A stretch of 64,000 bases of DNA from assembly GCA_017463155.1 (NCBI GenBank), contig JAFTPT010000045.1:1-64000 (forward strand). The letters run 5' to 3'. The notes under the pieces are model-generated. The model made no database searches. It saw only the letters and a program-made list of their open reading frames with translations, and had not been told where the DNA came from. Numbering within the stretch: the stretch's first letter is position 1; each line of letters starts with the position of its first letter. This document shows positions 1 through 8,507 of the stretch, one piece after another. This stretch comes from Blautia sp. GTDB taxonomy: Bacteria > Bacillota > Clostridia > Lachnospirales > Lachnospiraceae. Both the position numbers and the translations under genes were made by a program.

Positions 1-452
1 CCGCCGGACAGCTTGTTGGGGGAATGGCTGCGGTAGGCGGTCATCCCGGTCTTCTGAAGGCTCTCGTCCACACGCTTCCAGATCTTCTCGGTGGGAACGC
101 CCATATTCTCGGGGCCGAAGCCCACGTCCTCCTCCACCACGGTACCGATGATCTGGTTGTCCGGATTCTGGAAGACCATCCCGGCCTTCTGCCGGATCTT
201 CCAAAGCTCGGGCTCTGCCGAGGTATCGGTCCCGTCCACCCAGAGAGTTCCTTCGGTCGGAAGGAGAAGCGCGTTCATGTGTTTGGCCAGTGTGGATTTG
301 CCGGAGCCGTTGTGTCCGAGGATCGCGATAAATTCCCCGGGCTCGATATCCAGGTCCACGTCGTTGACCGCCCGCTGCTTGTCCTCCACGTTCCCGTCGT
401 TGTCGTATTTCAGATAATCGAATCCCAGCTTTACAGCCTTTATGATCCCCAT
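1..452 (-). CDS. ecfA1: Energy-coupling factor transporter ATPase EcfA1 (partial, 3' end outside window)
   Basis: Cytoplasmic ATPase of an ECF-type vitamin/metal importer. About 150 residues are visible from the start: an N-terminal strand ending LGFDYLKYD, Walker [10 protein letters not shown] near residue 47, the Q-loop region VFQNPDNQ, and the signature LSGG at the very edge, so Walker B and the C-terminus are missing. The [21 protein letters not shown] stretch is typical of the EcfA/CbiO family. The ATG at 452 follows GGAGG and sits one base beyond the engB stop, so it is the last visible gene of the tig-clpPX-lon-engB operon. EcfA1 rather than EcfA2 is inferred from the N-terminal extension; the partner gene is not in the window. 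Confidence 0.88.
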   Translation of the reverse strand, partial: MGIIKAVKLGFDYLKYDNDGNVEDKQRAVNDVDLDIEPGEFIAILGHNGSGKSTLAKHMNALLLPTEGTLWVDGTDTSAEPELWKIRQKAGMVFQNPDNQIIGTVVEEDVGFGPENMGVPTEKIWKRVDESLQKTGMTAYRSHSPNKLSG

Positions 453-453
453 A

Positions 454-1053
454 TCATCCTCCATCGGTACATCCGGTCATCTGGTCGATCACCTCCCAGA
501 TTTCTTCTCTCCCCTGCTTTGTCTGGGAGGAGAACGGGATCAGGAGGGTCTCCTTTGGAAGGCCGAGGCCCTCCCGGACGATCCGGATCTGCTTCTGTAC
601 CTGGCTTCTCTTGATCTTGTCCAGCTTGGTCGCGATGATCACCGGCTCGTACCCGCTCTTCACGACCCAGTCGTACATCATCCGGTCGTTGGCATTTGGC
701 TCATGCCGGATATCGACCAGGCAGAAGACGGCCTTCAGGTCGCGGGAGTTGTGCAGGTATCGTTCGATCATCCTGCCCCATTTTTCCTTTTCCGATACAG
801 AAGCTTTGGCATAGCCATACCCCGGAAGATCCACAAGGTAGATCTTCTCATTGATATGGTAAAAATTGATCGTCTGGGTCTTGCCCGGTGAAGAGCTGGT
901 CCTCGCCAGAGCTTTGCGGTTCATCAGCGCGTTGATCAGGGACGATTTCCCCACATTGGACTTGCCGGCAAAAGCCACCTCCGGCTGTCCGGTATGCGGC
1001 ATCGCGCTGGTCACACCGCAGACGATATCCAAAGAAACATTTTTGATAACCAC
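454..1053 (-). CDS. engB: Ribosome biogenesis GTPase EngB (YsxC/YihA)
   Basis: Small TRAFAC-class GTPase needed for late assembly of the 50S subunit. The 199 residues show the G1 motif GKSNVGKSS near residue 31, G3 DLPGYG near 75, and G4 TKLD near 141, in the usual order and length for the family. The start is a GTG: it gives the family-typical beginning [16 protein letters not shown], and no in-frame ATG gives a better fit. The gene begins 9 bases after the lon stop, which indicates translational coupling. The lon-engB order is common in Firmicutes. Confidence 0.96.
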   Translation of the reverse strand: MVIKNVSLDIVCGVTSAMPHTGQPEVAFAGKSNVGKSSLINALMNRKALARTSSSPGKTQTINFYHINEKIYLVDLPGYGYAKASVSEKEKWGRMIERYLHNSRDLKAVFCLVDIRHEPNANDRMMYDWVVKSGYEPVIIATKLDKIKRSQVQKQIRIVREGLGLPKETLLIPFSSQTKQGREEIWEVIDQMTGCTDGG

Positions 1054-1062
1054 GTGTTCTGC

Positions 1063-3381
1063 TCACTTTCCGGCAAACGCATTCTTCAGCACATCGTCCA
1101 TGCTGCTGACGAACGTGATCTCCAGACCGCCGGTGATCTCCTCGTCCATTTCTTCCACGTCCGGTCTGTTCTCCACCGGAACCAGGACCTTTTTGATCTT
1201 CGCGTACCGGGCGGCCAAAAGCTTTTCCTTCAGTCCCCCGATGGGAAGAACACGTCCGCGGAGCGTGATCTCGCCGGTCATCGCCACATCGGCCCGAACG
1301 GGCTGCTCCGCGATGGCGGAAAGCATGGCCGTGGCCATGGTGATCCCGGCCGAAGGCCCGTCCTTCGGAACGGCTCCTTCCGGGATATGAACGTGCAGGT
1401 CATGCTCACGGAAGTAATCCGGCTCCACCTGGTACCGGTCAGCGATGGAACGGATGTAGGTGATGCCGGCCTGGGCGGATTCCTTCATGACATCCCCCAG
1501 CTGGCCGGTGAGCTTAAGCTCGCCTTTGCCGGGAAGGACGTTCACCTCGATCTGCAGGGTATCGCCGCCCACCTGCGTCCACGCAAGGCCCCGGGCGATC
1601 CCGACCTCATCCTTTTTGTTTGCCATCAGATAATTGAATTTTTCCTTGCCCAGGAACTCCGGAAGCTTTTTGGCGGTCACCGTGACCTTGGAAGTGCCGT
1701 CCTCCATGATGCTTCTGGCCGTCCTGCGGCAGATCTTGCCGATCATCCGTTCAAGGGAACGGACACCGGCTTCCTTGGTATAATTGTTGATGATCTTCCG
1801 GAGCGCCGCCGTCTGGATGGAGAGGCGGCCTTTTTCGATCCCGTTGATCTCCATCTGCTTGGCGATCAGATGCTCCTTCGCGATGTGCATCTTTTCGTTT
1901 TCCGTATAGCCGGCGATCTCGATCACTTCCATACGGTCGAGAAGCGGCCGCGGAATATTCTGCCTGTCGTTGGCCGTCGCGATAAACAGAACCTCCGACA
2001 GGTCCTGCGGGATCTCCACGTAGTGATCCGTGAACGCCACGTTCTGCTCCGGATCCAGCACCTCAAGCAGCGCGGAGGAGGTATCCCCCTTATAATCACT
2101 GCTGGTCTTGTCGATCTCGTCGAGCAGCATCAGCGGATTGCTGACGCCTGCCTGCTGCAGTCCCACCGTGATCCTTCCCGGCATGGCTCCCACGTAGGTC
2201 TTCCGGTGCCCGCGGATCTCCGCTTCATCACGGATACCGCCCAGGCAGATCCGGACATATTTTTTGTTCAGCGCCTCCGCCACAGACTTTGCGATGGAGG
2301 TCTTGCCGGTCCCCGGAGGCCCGACAAGGCAGAGGATCGGGCTCTTGCCCCGGTGTGTCAGGGTCCGCACGGCCAGGAATTCCATGATGCGCTCCTTGAC
2401 GTCCTTGAGGCCGTAATGGCCCTCCTCCAGGATACGCCAGGCACCCTTCAGGTCCTCATTGTCCACGGTACGGTGATCCCAGGGCAGGGATAAAAGTGTC
2501 TCGATATAGCCGCGGCTGACGTTGCTCTCCGCCGCACTCCCGGAAAGGGACTGGAAACGGTCGATCTCCTTTTTGATCTTCTCCTTGACTTCCTCCGAAG
2601 CCTCCAGGCTTTCCAGCTTCTTTCTGTATTCCTCGGCGTCGTCCGATGTACGTTCCTCGCCGAGCTCCTCGCGGATGACCTTCAGCTGTTCACGGAGCAC
2701 GTACTCCCGCTGGTTTTTCTCGATCCGCTCCTTGATCTTCTTCTGAAGCTCCTTGGAGATGCCCATCACGTTGATCTCATTGTTGAGCACAGCCCCCAAA
2801 AGCTCATAGCGTTCCTCGAGGGAGATACTCTCCAGCAGCTGCTGCTTGCTCTGGTAGGTCAGCGGCAGGTTGATCATGATGGCCTCGATCAGTTCCTTCA
2901 GATCGTCCGTATTCAGGATCTGGGAGACCAGCTCCTTGCTGATCTTGCCGCTCTCCTTGCTGTAGTGATGGAAAAGCTCCTTGAGGGTCCTCTTCATGGC
3001 GTCGACCAGCGCCGGCACATAGTCCGAGCTTTCTTCCTCCTCCACGAATTCGACCTCCGCGTACAGATACGGTTCATCATAGATAAACCGGTCCAGTTCG
3101 GCGCGCGCTCTTCCTTCCACCAATACCCGGATCAGGTTGTGCGGGAGCTTGACGACCTGCTTGATCAGGGCGATGGTTCCCATGTGATAGACCTGGCTCT
3201 GGTCGGGCGCTTCGATCTCCGCGTCCTTCTGGGTCACCAGAAAAACACGTTCATCTCCCAGCATCGCGTTCTCGATCGCCTTGACGGAGCGCTCGCGGCT
3301 GACGTCAAAATGTACGATCATACCGGGAAGGATCGTTGTCCCCCGCAGCGCGATCGCCGGCAGTTGCTTTTTAAGACTCAT
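1063..3381 (-). CDS. lon: ATP-dependent protease La (Lon)
   Basis: Cytosolic AAA+ serine protease that degrades misfolded and regulatory proteins. The 772-residue product has the N-terminal substrate-binding domain (about 1-200), a coiled helical region, Walker A GPPGTGKTS, Walker B LLDEIDK, and the C-terminal protease domain with the Ser-Lys dyad: Ser677 in DGPSAGIT and Lys720 in GGLKEKLL. Length and architecture match bacterial LonA, with no membrane segment that would indicate LonB. It lies between clpX and engB on the same strand with 21- and 9-base gaps, so it is probably read in the tig operon. No CIRCE or CtsR-type site was recognised directly ahead of it. Confidence 0.98.
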   Translation of the reverse strand: MSLKKQLPAIALRGTTILPGMIVHFDVSRERSVKAIENAMLGDERVFLVTQKDAEIEAPDQSQVYHMGTIALIKQVVKLPHNLIRVLVEGRARAELDRFIYDEPYLYAEVEFVEEEESSDYVPALVDAMKRTLKELFHHYSKESGKISKELVSQILNTDDLKELIEAIMINLPLTYQSKQQLLESISLEERYELLGAVLNNEINVMGISKELQKKIKERIEKNQREYVLREQLKVIREELGEERTSDDAEEYRKKLESLEASEEVKEKIKKEIDRFQSLSGSAAESNVSRGYIETLLSLPWDHRTVDNEDLKGAWRILEEGHYGLKDVKERIMEFLAVRTLTHRGKSPILCLVGPPGTGKTSIAKSVAEALNKKYVRICLGGIRDEAEIRGHRKTYVGAMPGRITVGLQQAGVSNPLMLLDEIDKTSSDYKGDTSSALLEVLDPEQNVAFTDHYVEIPQDLSEVLFIATANDRQNIPRPLLDRMEVIEIAGYTENEKMHIAKEHLIAKQMEINGIEKGRLSIQTAALRKIINNYTKEAGVRSLERMIGKICRRTARSIMEDGTSKVTVTAKKLPEFLGKEKFNYLMANKKDEVGIARGLAWTQVGGDTLQIEVNVLPGKGELKLTGQLGDVMKESAQAGITYIRSIADRYQVEPDYFREHDLHVHIPEGAVPKDGPSAGITMATAMLSAIAEQPVRADVAMTGEITLRGRVLPIGGLKEKLLAARYAKIKKVLVPVENRPDVEEMDEEITGGLEITFVSSMDDVLKNAFAGK

Positions 3382-3402
3382 ACGATGTCGTCATCCCCTT
3401 CT

Positions 3403-4707
3403 TCAGGCCGTCTCGGGGCCGCCCTTGCGGCGGTTCCGTGAGGACCGGCGGGACTGTCCCCGGGCTACGGGGATCGGATCTCCGTGTATGATCTCCGGAT
3501 CCTTCGTCCCTTCAGCAGTTTCCTTGTCGATGATGCAGCGGCGGATCGTCTCATCGGACGGGATCCTGTACATCAGGTCCATGAGAAGCTTTTCCATGAT
3601 GGAGCGGAGTCCTCTGGCGCCGGTCTTTCGCTCCAGGGCCTGCTTCGCGATCACCTGAAGTGCTTCGTCCGTGATCTCCAGCTCCGCGCCGTCCAGCTCA
3701 AACAGCTTGTGATACTGCCGGAGCAGGGAGTTTTTGGGCTCCTTCAGGATGCGGACGAGCGCTTCCTCGTCGAGGGCATCCAGAGAGACCACGACCGGTA
3801 CACGACCGATAAACTCCGGGATCAGGCCGAATTTGATAAAGTCCTCCGGCATGACATCCTTGAGGATGTCTCCCACGTTGCGCTCACTCTTGTCCGCGAT
3901 CTCGGCACCAAAGCCCATGGTCTTATTGTCCTTGCGGGACTCGATGATCTTTTCCAGGCCATCGAAGGCACCGCCGCAGATAAACAGGATGTTGGTCGTA
4001 TCGATCTGGATGAACTCCTGATGCGGATGCTTACGTCCGCCCTGCGGCGGAACGCTGGCAACGGTTCCCTCCAGGATCTTCAGCAGCGCCTGCTGCACTC
4101 CCTCGCCGGAAACGTCCCTCGTGATGGAGACATTTTCGGATTTCCGGGTGATCTTGTCGATCTCGTCAATATAGATGATGCCGTACTGGGCCCGCTCGAT
4201 ATCGTAATCGGCGGCCTGTATGATCTTCAGCAGAATGTTTTCCACATCCTCGCCCACATAGCCGGCTTCGGTCAGCGTCGTCGCATCGGCGATGGCGAAC
4301 GGCACGTTCAGGAGGCGGGCCAGCGTCTGGGCCAGGAGCGTCTTACCGGAACCGGTCGGCCCCAGCATCAGGATATTGCTCTTCTGCAGCTCCACATCCA
4401 GGTCTCTGCCGGAGAGGATCCTCTTGTAATGATTGTAGACGGACACGGACAAGGTCTTCTTGGCGTCGTCCTGTCCGATCACGTAGTCATCCAGGATCGT
4501 ATGGATCTCCTCGGGCTTCATGAGGTTGATATCCCCGTCGAAGACCGGATCCTTTTCATACCGGCCGAGCTCCTCCTCCATGATCTCCGTGCAGATCCCG
4601 ATGCATTCGTCGCAGATATAAGCGCCGTCAGGCCCTGCGATCAGCTTGCGGACCTGATCCTCTGTTTTATGACAAAACGAGCATCTGACTTTGATTTTTT
4701 CAGCCAT
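3403..4707 (-). CDS. clpX: ATP-dependent Clp protease ATP-binding subunit ClpX
   Basis: AAA+ unfoldase that feeds tagged substrates to ClpP. The 434-residue protein opens with the treble-clef zinc-binding domain (Cys9, Cys12, Cys32, Cys35), followed by Walker A GPTGSGKT, Walker [10 protein letters not shown], the pore loop GYVGEDVE and the IGF-type loop expected for docking ClpP ([10 protein letters not shown] follows it). The C-terminal tail is basic ([12 protein letters not shown]). The gap of about 100 bases to clpP carries hairpins that could tune the ClpX:ClpP ratio. Confidence 0.98.
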   Translation of the reverse strand: MAEKIKVRCSFCHKTEDQVRKLIAGPDGAYICDECIGICTEIMEEELGRYEKDPVFDGDINLMKPEEIHTILDDYVIGQDDAKKTLSVSVYNHYKRILSGRDLDVELQKSNILMLGPTGSGKTLLAQTLARLLNVPFAIADATTLTEAGYVGEDVENILLKIIQAADYDIERAQYGIIYIDEIDKITRKSENVSITRDVSGEGVQQALLKILEGTVASVPPQGGRKHPHQEFIQIDTTNILFICGGAFDGLEKIIESRKDNKTMGFGAEIADKSERNVGDILKDVMPEDFIKFGLIPEFIGRVPVVVSLDALDEEALVRILKEPKNSLLRQYHKLFELDGAELEITDEALQVIAKQALERKTGARGLRSIMEKLLMDLMYRIPSDETIRRCIIDKETAEGTKDPEIIHGDPIPVARGQSRRSSRNRRKGGPETA

Positions 4708-4735
4708 ATACGTCTGATTCCTTTCTTCCCGTTCG

Positions 4736-4802
4736 AATAGGAACAGTACGGAGTACTGTCCTATGAATCAAGACAAGACCCCTGCTTATGCAGGAGTCTT
4801 AT
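4736..4802. repeat. Hairpin pair between clpP and clpX; first hairpin recurs near 30.06 kb
   Basis: The first inverted repeat is ACAGTAC-GGA-GTACTGT at about 4744-4760, extended outward by ATAGGA/TCCTAT with one bulge. A second hairpin at about 4778-4801 pairs AAGAC.CCTGC with GCAGG.GTCTT. A close copy of the first one, with the same flank CCTATGAA, lies at 30063-30090. On the clpP-to-clpX transcript both would fold just before the clpX ribosome binding site, so they may act as partial terminators or mRNA-stability elements; that role is inferred. Confidence 0.6.
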
Positions 4803-4810
4803 CGGTAAAA

Positions 4811-5392
4811 TCACTTATGAACGACAACGCCGTCGATCAGGCCGTAAGCCTTGGCCTCCTCGGCGGTCATCCAGTTGTCCCGCTCGGTGTCACGCTCCAC
4901 GACCTCCAGAGCCTGGCCCGTGTTGGCCGCCAGCATTTCGTTCAGTTTCTTCTTCGTCTTGAGGATATGCTCAGCGGCGATCTGGATCTCTGTCGCCTGT
5001 CCCTGTGTACCGCCGGAGGGCTGATGGATCATGATCTCCGCATTGGGCAGTGCAAAACGCTTGCCCTTCGCGCCGCCGGCGAGCAGGAACGCGCCCATGC
5101 TGGCCGCCATCCCGATACAGATCGTCGATACATCGCATTTGATGTACTGCATCGTATCATAGATGGCCATACCCGCTGACACGGAGCCGCCCGGGCTGTT
5201 GATGTAAAGCTGAATATCCTTTCCCGGATCCTGTGCCTCCAGGAAAAGCAGCTGAGCCACGATCACGTTGGCGCCGTAGTCCGTCACTTCCTCGCCGAGG
5301 AACACGATCCTGTCGTTCAGAAGTCTGGAATAAATATCATAGCTCCGTTCGCCTCTGCTGGTCTGCTCAATGACATATGGTATGATACTCAT
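4811..5392 (-). CDS. clpP: ATP-dependent Clp protease proteolytic subunit ClpP
   Basis: Tetradecameric serine peptidase, partner of ClpX. The 193-residue protein carries the full catalytic triad at the classical positions: Ser98 in GMAASMGAF, His123 in MIHQPSGG and Asp172 in [10 protein letters not shown]. The N-terminal axial-loop sequence [22 protein letters not shown] is conserved. It lies 42 bases after tig and upstream of clpX, the usual tig-clpP-clpX order. Only one clpP is in this window. Confidence 0.98.
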   Translation of the reverse strand: MSIIPYVIEQTSRGERSYDIYSRLLNDRIVFLGEEVTDYGANVIVAQLLFLEAQDPGKDIQLYINSPGGSVSAGMAIYDTMQYIKCDVSTICIGMAASMGAFLLAGGAKGKRFALPNAEIMIHQPSGGTQGQATEIQIAAEHILKTKKKLNEMLAANTGQALEVVERDTERDNWMTAEEAKAYGLIDGVVVHK

Positions 5393-5434
5393 AGGATTCC
5401 TTTCTGTTCCGTTTTGTCTGTATTCACTCTTGTC

Positions 5435-6733
5435 TTACTCTTCGGTTTCGACGGCTGCGTCACCGACAAGCGCAACAGCCTTCTGTGCGGCAAGATCATT
5501 CTTCATGGTCTCAAGGCCGTCCTCGCCCATCATCTCGCGGATCTTGTCGGTCTCGAGGCCGTAAGCCTGCGCCTGGCTGGCCAGCTCGGCATCGATATCC
5601 TCGTCGGTCACTTCGATGTTCTCGACCTCGGCGATCTTTTCCATGACCAGCGTATTCTTGATCTGGCGAAGAGCTTCTTCCTTGGCGTCTTCACGCATCT
5701 TGTCCATGGTCTGTCCGGTAAACTGGAAATACTGCTCCATGGAAAGGCCCTGCATCTGCATTCTCTGTGCAAAGTCGTCCACGATCTGGCGTGCGCGGCT
5801 CTCCACCATCAGGTCCGGGATATCCATCTGGGCGTTGGCGACAGCCTTCTCCACGGCGGCGCTTTCTTTGGCGCGGCGTGCATTGTCGGCCTTCGTCTTT
5901 TCCAGATCTTCTCTTACATGGTTTTTGTATTCTTCAAAGGTATCGAATTCGGAAACATCCTGCGCGAACTCATCGTTCAGCTCCGGAAGCTCCTTGGTCT
6001 CCACCTTCTTGATCTCACACTGGAAAACAGCTTCCTTGCCCGCGAGGCTCTTCTCGTGATATTCCTCCGGGAATGTCACCTTGACCTCTGCATGCTCACC
6101 GGCCTTTACGCCGACCAGCTGCTCTTCGAAGCCGGGGATAAAGGTGCCGGATCCGAGCTCCAGTCTCTGGTCCTGTGCGGTGCCGCCTTGGAACTGCTCT
6201 TCACCCGTAAACCCGGCATAGTCCAGCACGACGGTATCGCCGTTCTCGGCGCCGCGGTCTTCTACTTCCACGGTACGGCCGTTCTTGTCCTGCTCTCTCT
6301 TGATGGCTTCGTCGACTTCTTCATCCGTAACAGTGGTGTCCTGCTTCGGAACTTCCATACCCTTGTACTCGCCAAGAGTGACCTCCGGCTTGACAGCGAC
6401 CTCAGCGGTAAAGACCATTGGCTTGCCAGGCTCAAGCTGGGTCACCTCGACCTTCGGCTGGGAAACGATCTCGAGTGCCTTTCCGATCTCCTGTACGGCA
6501 TCGTTGTAAGCTTTCGGCAGCAGGTCATTGGCAGCATCCTCGAGGAACACAGCGGCTCCGTACATACGCTCGATCATCTTGCGGGGCGCTTTGCCTTTGC
6601 GGAAGCCCGGCAGGGAGATGCGGTTCCTCTGGCGCTGGTATACTTTATTGACAGCCTCCTCGATCTTATCCAGAGAGACCTCGATGGTCAGCCTTGCCAT
6701 GTTGTTGTCCAGTTTTTCAAAATTCACACTCAT
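5435..6733 (-). CDS. tig: Trigger factor, ribosome-associated chaperone
   Basis: Peptidyl-prolyl isomerase and chaperone that binds the ribosomal exit tunnel. The 432-residue protein has the ribosome-binding signature GFRKGKAPRKMIE near residues 43-55, the FKBP-like PPIase domain (about 150-245, with VLDYAGFTGEEQFQGG), and the helical C-terminal chaperone arms. The N-terminal MSVNFEKLDNNMARLTIEV is a family hallmark. It is the first gene of the operon and has its own promoter and a leader hairpin upstream. Confidence 0.97.
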   Translation of the reverse strand: MSVNFEKLDNNMARLTIEVSLDKIEEAVNKVYQRQRNRISLPGFRKGKAPRKMIERMYGAAVFLEDAANDLLPKAYNDAVQEIGKALEIVSQPKVEVTQLEPGKPMVFTAEVAVKPEVTLGEYKGMEVPKQDTTVTDEEVDEAIKREQDKNGRTVEVEDRGAENGDTVVLDYAGFTGEEQFQGGTAQDQRLELGSGTFIPGFEEQLVGVKAGEHAEVKVTFPEEYHEKSLAGKEAVFQCEIKKVETKELPELNDEFAQDVSEFDTFEEYKNHVREDLEKTKADNARRAKESAAVEKAVANAQMDIPDLMVESRARQIVDDFAQRMQMQGLSMEQYFQFTGQTMDKMREDAKEEALRQIKNTLVMEKIAEVENIEVTDEDIDAELASQAQAYGLETDKIREMMGEDGLETMKNDLAAQKAVALVGDAAVETEE

Positions 6734-6792
6734 GTTCCTCGTATCCTCCTTGTACTCGTGGGGTTCGTCCCCTTTACATCATGTTATTAAGA

Positions 6793-6811
6793 TGATACCG
6801 ACACGGTATCA
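6793..6811. other. Perfect 8-bp inverted repeat in the tig leader
   Basis: TGATACCG-ACA-CGGTATCA is a perfect palindrome between the probable promoter (about 6837-6842) and the tig start. It lacks a U-tract, so it is not a standard terminator. It could be an operator or a 5' mRNA stem; no known regulator motif (CIRCE, CtsR) matches it. Confidence 0.55.
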
Positions 6812-6836
6812 TGCACATAATCACAGTCATTGTAGT

Positions 6837-6865
6837 AGTATAGCACAAGCATTTCAAAAACGCCA
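6837..6865 (-). promoter_or_regulatory. Probable promoter of the tig-clpP-clpX-lon operon
   Basis: On the minus strand an extended -10 (TGC then TATACT at 6842-6837) lies 17 bases after TGGCGT. The same TGTGCTATACT core appears ahead of the HD-GYP gene at about 30.02 kb. The -35 is weak, so the extended -10 carries most of the evidence. Confidence 0.5.
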
Positions 6866-6880
6866 GTGTTTTTTAGGCAC

Positions 6881-7441
6881 TTACAGTGCGGCGTGATATA
6901 CGACCGATTCCGCGATCTCTCTCGCCTTGTCGCTGCCAAGCAGCTGCGCGATCAGGCAGAGGCCGAAATCGGCGGCCGTCCCAAGTCCCCGGCTGGTGGT
7001 CACATTCCCGTCTACCACGACCGGCTCCTCGCAGCGCTCCTTGCAGTCCAGCGTATTGAGAAGGGCCGGATAACAGGTTGCCCTGCGGTCCTTCAGGAAG
7101 CCAAGACCGCCAAGGACCGTGGGAGCTGCGCAGATCGCGGCCACCATGCGTCCTGCCTCGTACTGCTTTTTGAGCAGGTCCAGAAGGGGCTGGTATTTCG
7201 ACAGATACGTCGTCCCGGGCTGGCCTCCCGGAAGAACCAGCAGATCCGCGTCGGCAAAATCCGTGCCGGCGAAGACCCTGTCCGCCTTGACAGCGACACC
7301 GGCGGAGGTTTCCACGTCGACCGTGTCCTTGATGGAGACCGTTACAACATCAAGCTCCGCTCTTCGAAGCAGGTCTACGACCATGAGTCCTTCTACTGTT
7401 TCAAATCCGTCTGCGAAAAAAACAAAAACCTTTTTGCTCAT
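6881..7441 (-). CDS. DJ-1/PfpI family protein
   Basis: Member of the DJ-1/ThiJ/PfpI superfamily. The 186 residues include the nucleophile elbow AAICAAPTVLG with the conserved Cys near residue 104, the start KKVFVFFADGFETVEG with the conserved Glu near residue 15, and VLPGGQPG. Bacterial members of this subgroup act as stress-response chaperone/deglycase-like proteins or have unknown function; the true substrate cannot be read from sequence. It is a single gene whose upstream region overlaps the promoter of the divergent tRNA-Gly. Confidence 0.88.
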   Translation of the reverse strand: MSKKVFVFFADGFETVEGLMVVDLLRRAELDVVTVSIKDTVDVETSAGVAVKADRVFAGTDFADADLLVLPGGQPGTTYLSKYQPLLDLLKKQYEAGRMVAAICAAPTVLGGLGFLKDRRATCYPALLNTLDCKERCEEPVVVDGNVTTSRGLGTAADFGLCLIAQLLGSDKAREIAESVVYHAAL

Positions 7442-7457
7442 AACCTGACTCCTTTGC

Positions 7458-7486
7458 TTGATTTTTTTTTGAACTTATGTTATGAT
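7458..7486 (+). promoter_or_regulatory. Promoter of tRNA-Gly
   Basis: TTGATT (7458-7463), a 17-base T-rich spacer, then TATGAT (7481-7486). The mature tRNA begins 13 bases later, which fits a very short 5' leader. Confidence 0.7.
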
Positions 7487-7498
7487 ACATCCAGACAG

Positions 7499-7569
<71 letters not shown>

Positions 7570-7574
7570 TTTGG

Positions 7575-7598
7575 AGCCCCGCTTTGACGGGGCTTTTT
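7575..7598 (+). terminator. Intrinsic terminator of tRNA-Gly
   Basis: The 7-bp stem AGCCCCG/CGGGGCT with a 6-base loop is followed by TTTTTCTTTC. Confidence 0.9.
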
Positions 7599-7640
7599 CT
7601 TTCTTTTTCTTTCTGTCTGTCCGGACCACTTTCTCGCTCA

Positions 7641-7684
7641 AAAAGCAGGAAGGCCATTTCATTCCCGGCCTTCCTGCTTTTTTG
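7641..7684. terminator. Bidirectional terminator after the surface-protein operon
   Basis: The 15-bp perfect stem AAAAGCAGGAAGGCC/GGCCTTCCTGCTTTT has an 11-base loop and T-runs on both strands. It closes the leftward operon ending at 7701. Confidence 0.88.
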
Positions 7685-7700
7685 TCATTTTATCGGACCC

Positions 7701-8504
7701 TTATGCGTCGACACGTTTCACATACGCCCTGTTCCGCGCCCAGGCGGGACGTCCGCTCCTGCCGCTTAAGGACGCCGGGACCGCAAAGTATTTGTCAACA
7801 CTTCCGGTCACCTTGGACCAGTTGGGATCATAGAATTTTCCGTTGATCTCCGCCCAGCCATGGCCTCCGGATGAAGTTGCGTTTACCTTCTTGGCACCGG
7901 CTGCAACGGCCAGATACGCAAAACCACAGCCGCCCACATAGCAGTCCCCGTAGCCTCTGTCGAGGAGATAGGCCGCATAGAACTGATCCCAGTTCTTATT
8001 GCTCCTTCGGAAGCTGCCGATGTTGCGCCAGCGGGTCTTGTTCCTGACGTACAGGAAGCAAGCCTTGTTCTTCTGGGTCTGCGTCATATTGAAATTCGTG
8101 ACGGAAAAGACGATCGTGTTGGCTTTTGCGAGCAGCCGGGCTTTTTCCTTGTTGGTCACTGCCCTGCCCTTTACGTCCAGCTTGATCCCGTTGACCGTCT
8201 GGTTGCGTCTGCGGTAGCCTTTTTCCTTGGCACCGATATTGAAATAATAGTAATAGCCGCCGGATTTGATCCAGCCAACATGCTGCATTCCCTTGGAATC
8301 GAAGTAATAGCACTTGGTCCCGATCTGCTTGATCTTGTTCTTGACCATCTGGCCGTTCGCGTCATAGTAATAGGCGCGGCCGTTCTTGCTCATATACCAT
8401 TCGTTCTTGTAGGTTTTGGCCTGCGCGGTCACGCACATACCGAGAACGGCAAGGCACAGAACGGCAAGGACCGGCAGGATCCTGCGAAACAGATTCTTTT
8501 TCAT
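7701..8504 (-). CDS. Secreted cell-wall-binding-repeat protein with transglutaminase-like domain
   Basis: The 267 residues start with a signal peptide (about 1-29, cleavage after VTAQA). Residues 30-90 hold three aromatic cell-wall-binding repeats (YYYDANGQ, CYYFDSKG, YYYYFN), resembling choline-binding repeats. The C-terminal half is a transglutaminase-core fold with a complete candidate triad: Cys188 in YGDCYVGG, His215 in GGHGWAEI and Asp226 in FYDPNW. It probably acts at the cell surface on protein or peptidoglycan amide groups, but the activity (crosslinking, protease or amidase) is not decided by sequence. It is last in a three-gene operon, 3 bases after the previous stop. Confidence 0.8.
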   Translation of the reverse strand: MKKNLFRRILPVLAVLCLAVLGMCVTAQAKTYKNEWYMSKNGRAYYYDANGQMVKNKIKQIGTKCYYFDSKGMQHVGWIKSGGYYYYFNIGAKEKGYRRRNQTVNGIKLDVKGRAVTNKEKARLLAKANTIVFSVTNFNMTQTQKNKACFLYVRNKTRWRNIGSFRRSNKNWDQFYAAYLLDRGYGDCYVGGCGFAYLAVAAGAKKVNATSSGGHGWAEINGKFYDPNWSKVTGSVDKYFAVPASLSGRSGRPAWARNRAYVKRVDA

Positions 8505-8507
8505 AGT

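Noticed and set aside
994..2493. A 499-residue open frame on the plus strand, opposite lon
   Set aside because: It lies entirely antisense to a clear lon gene, has no ribosome binding site, and its His/Leu/Arg-rich product is a codon shadow.
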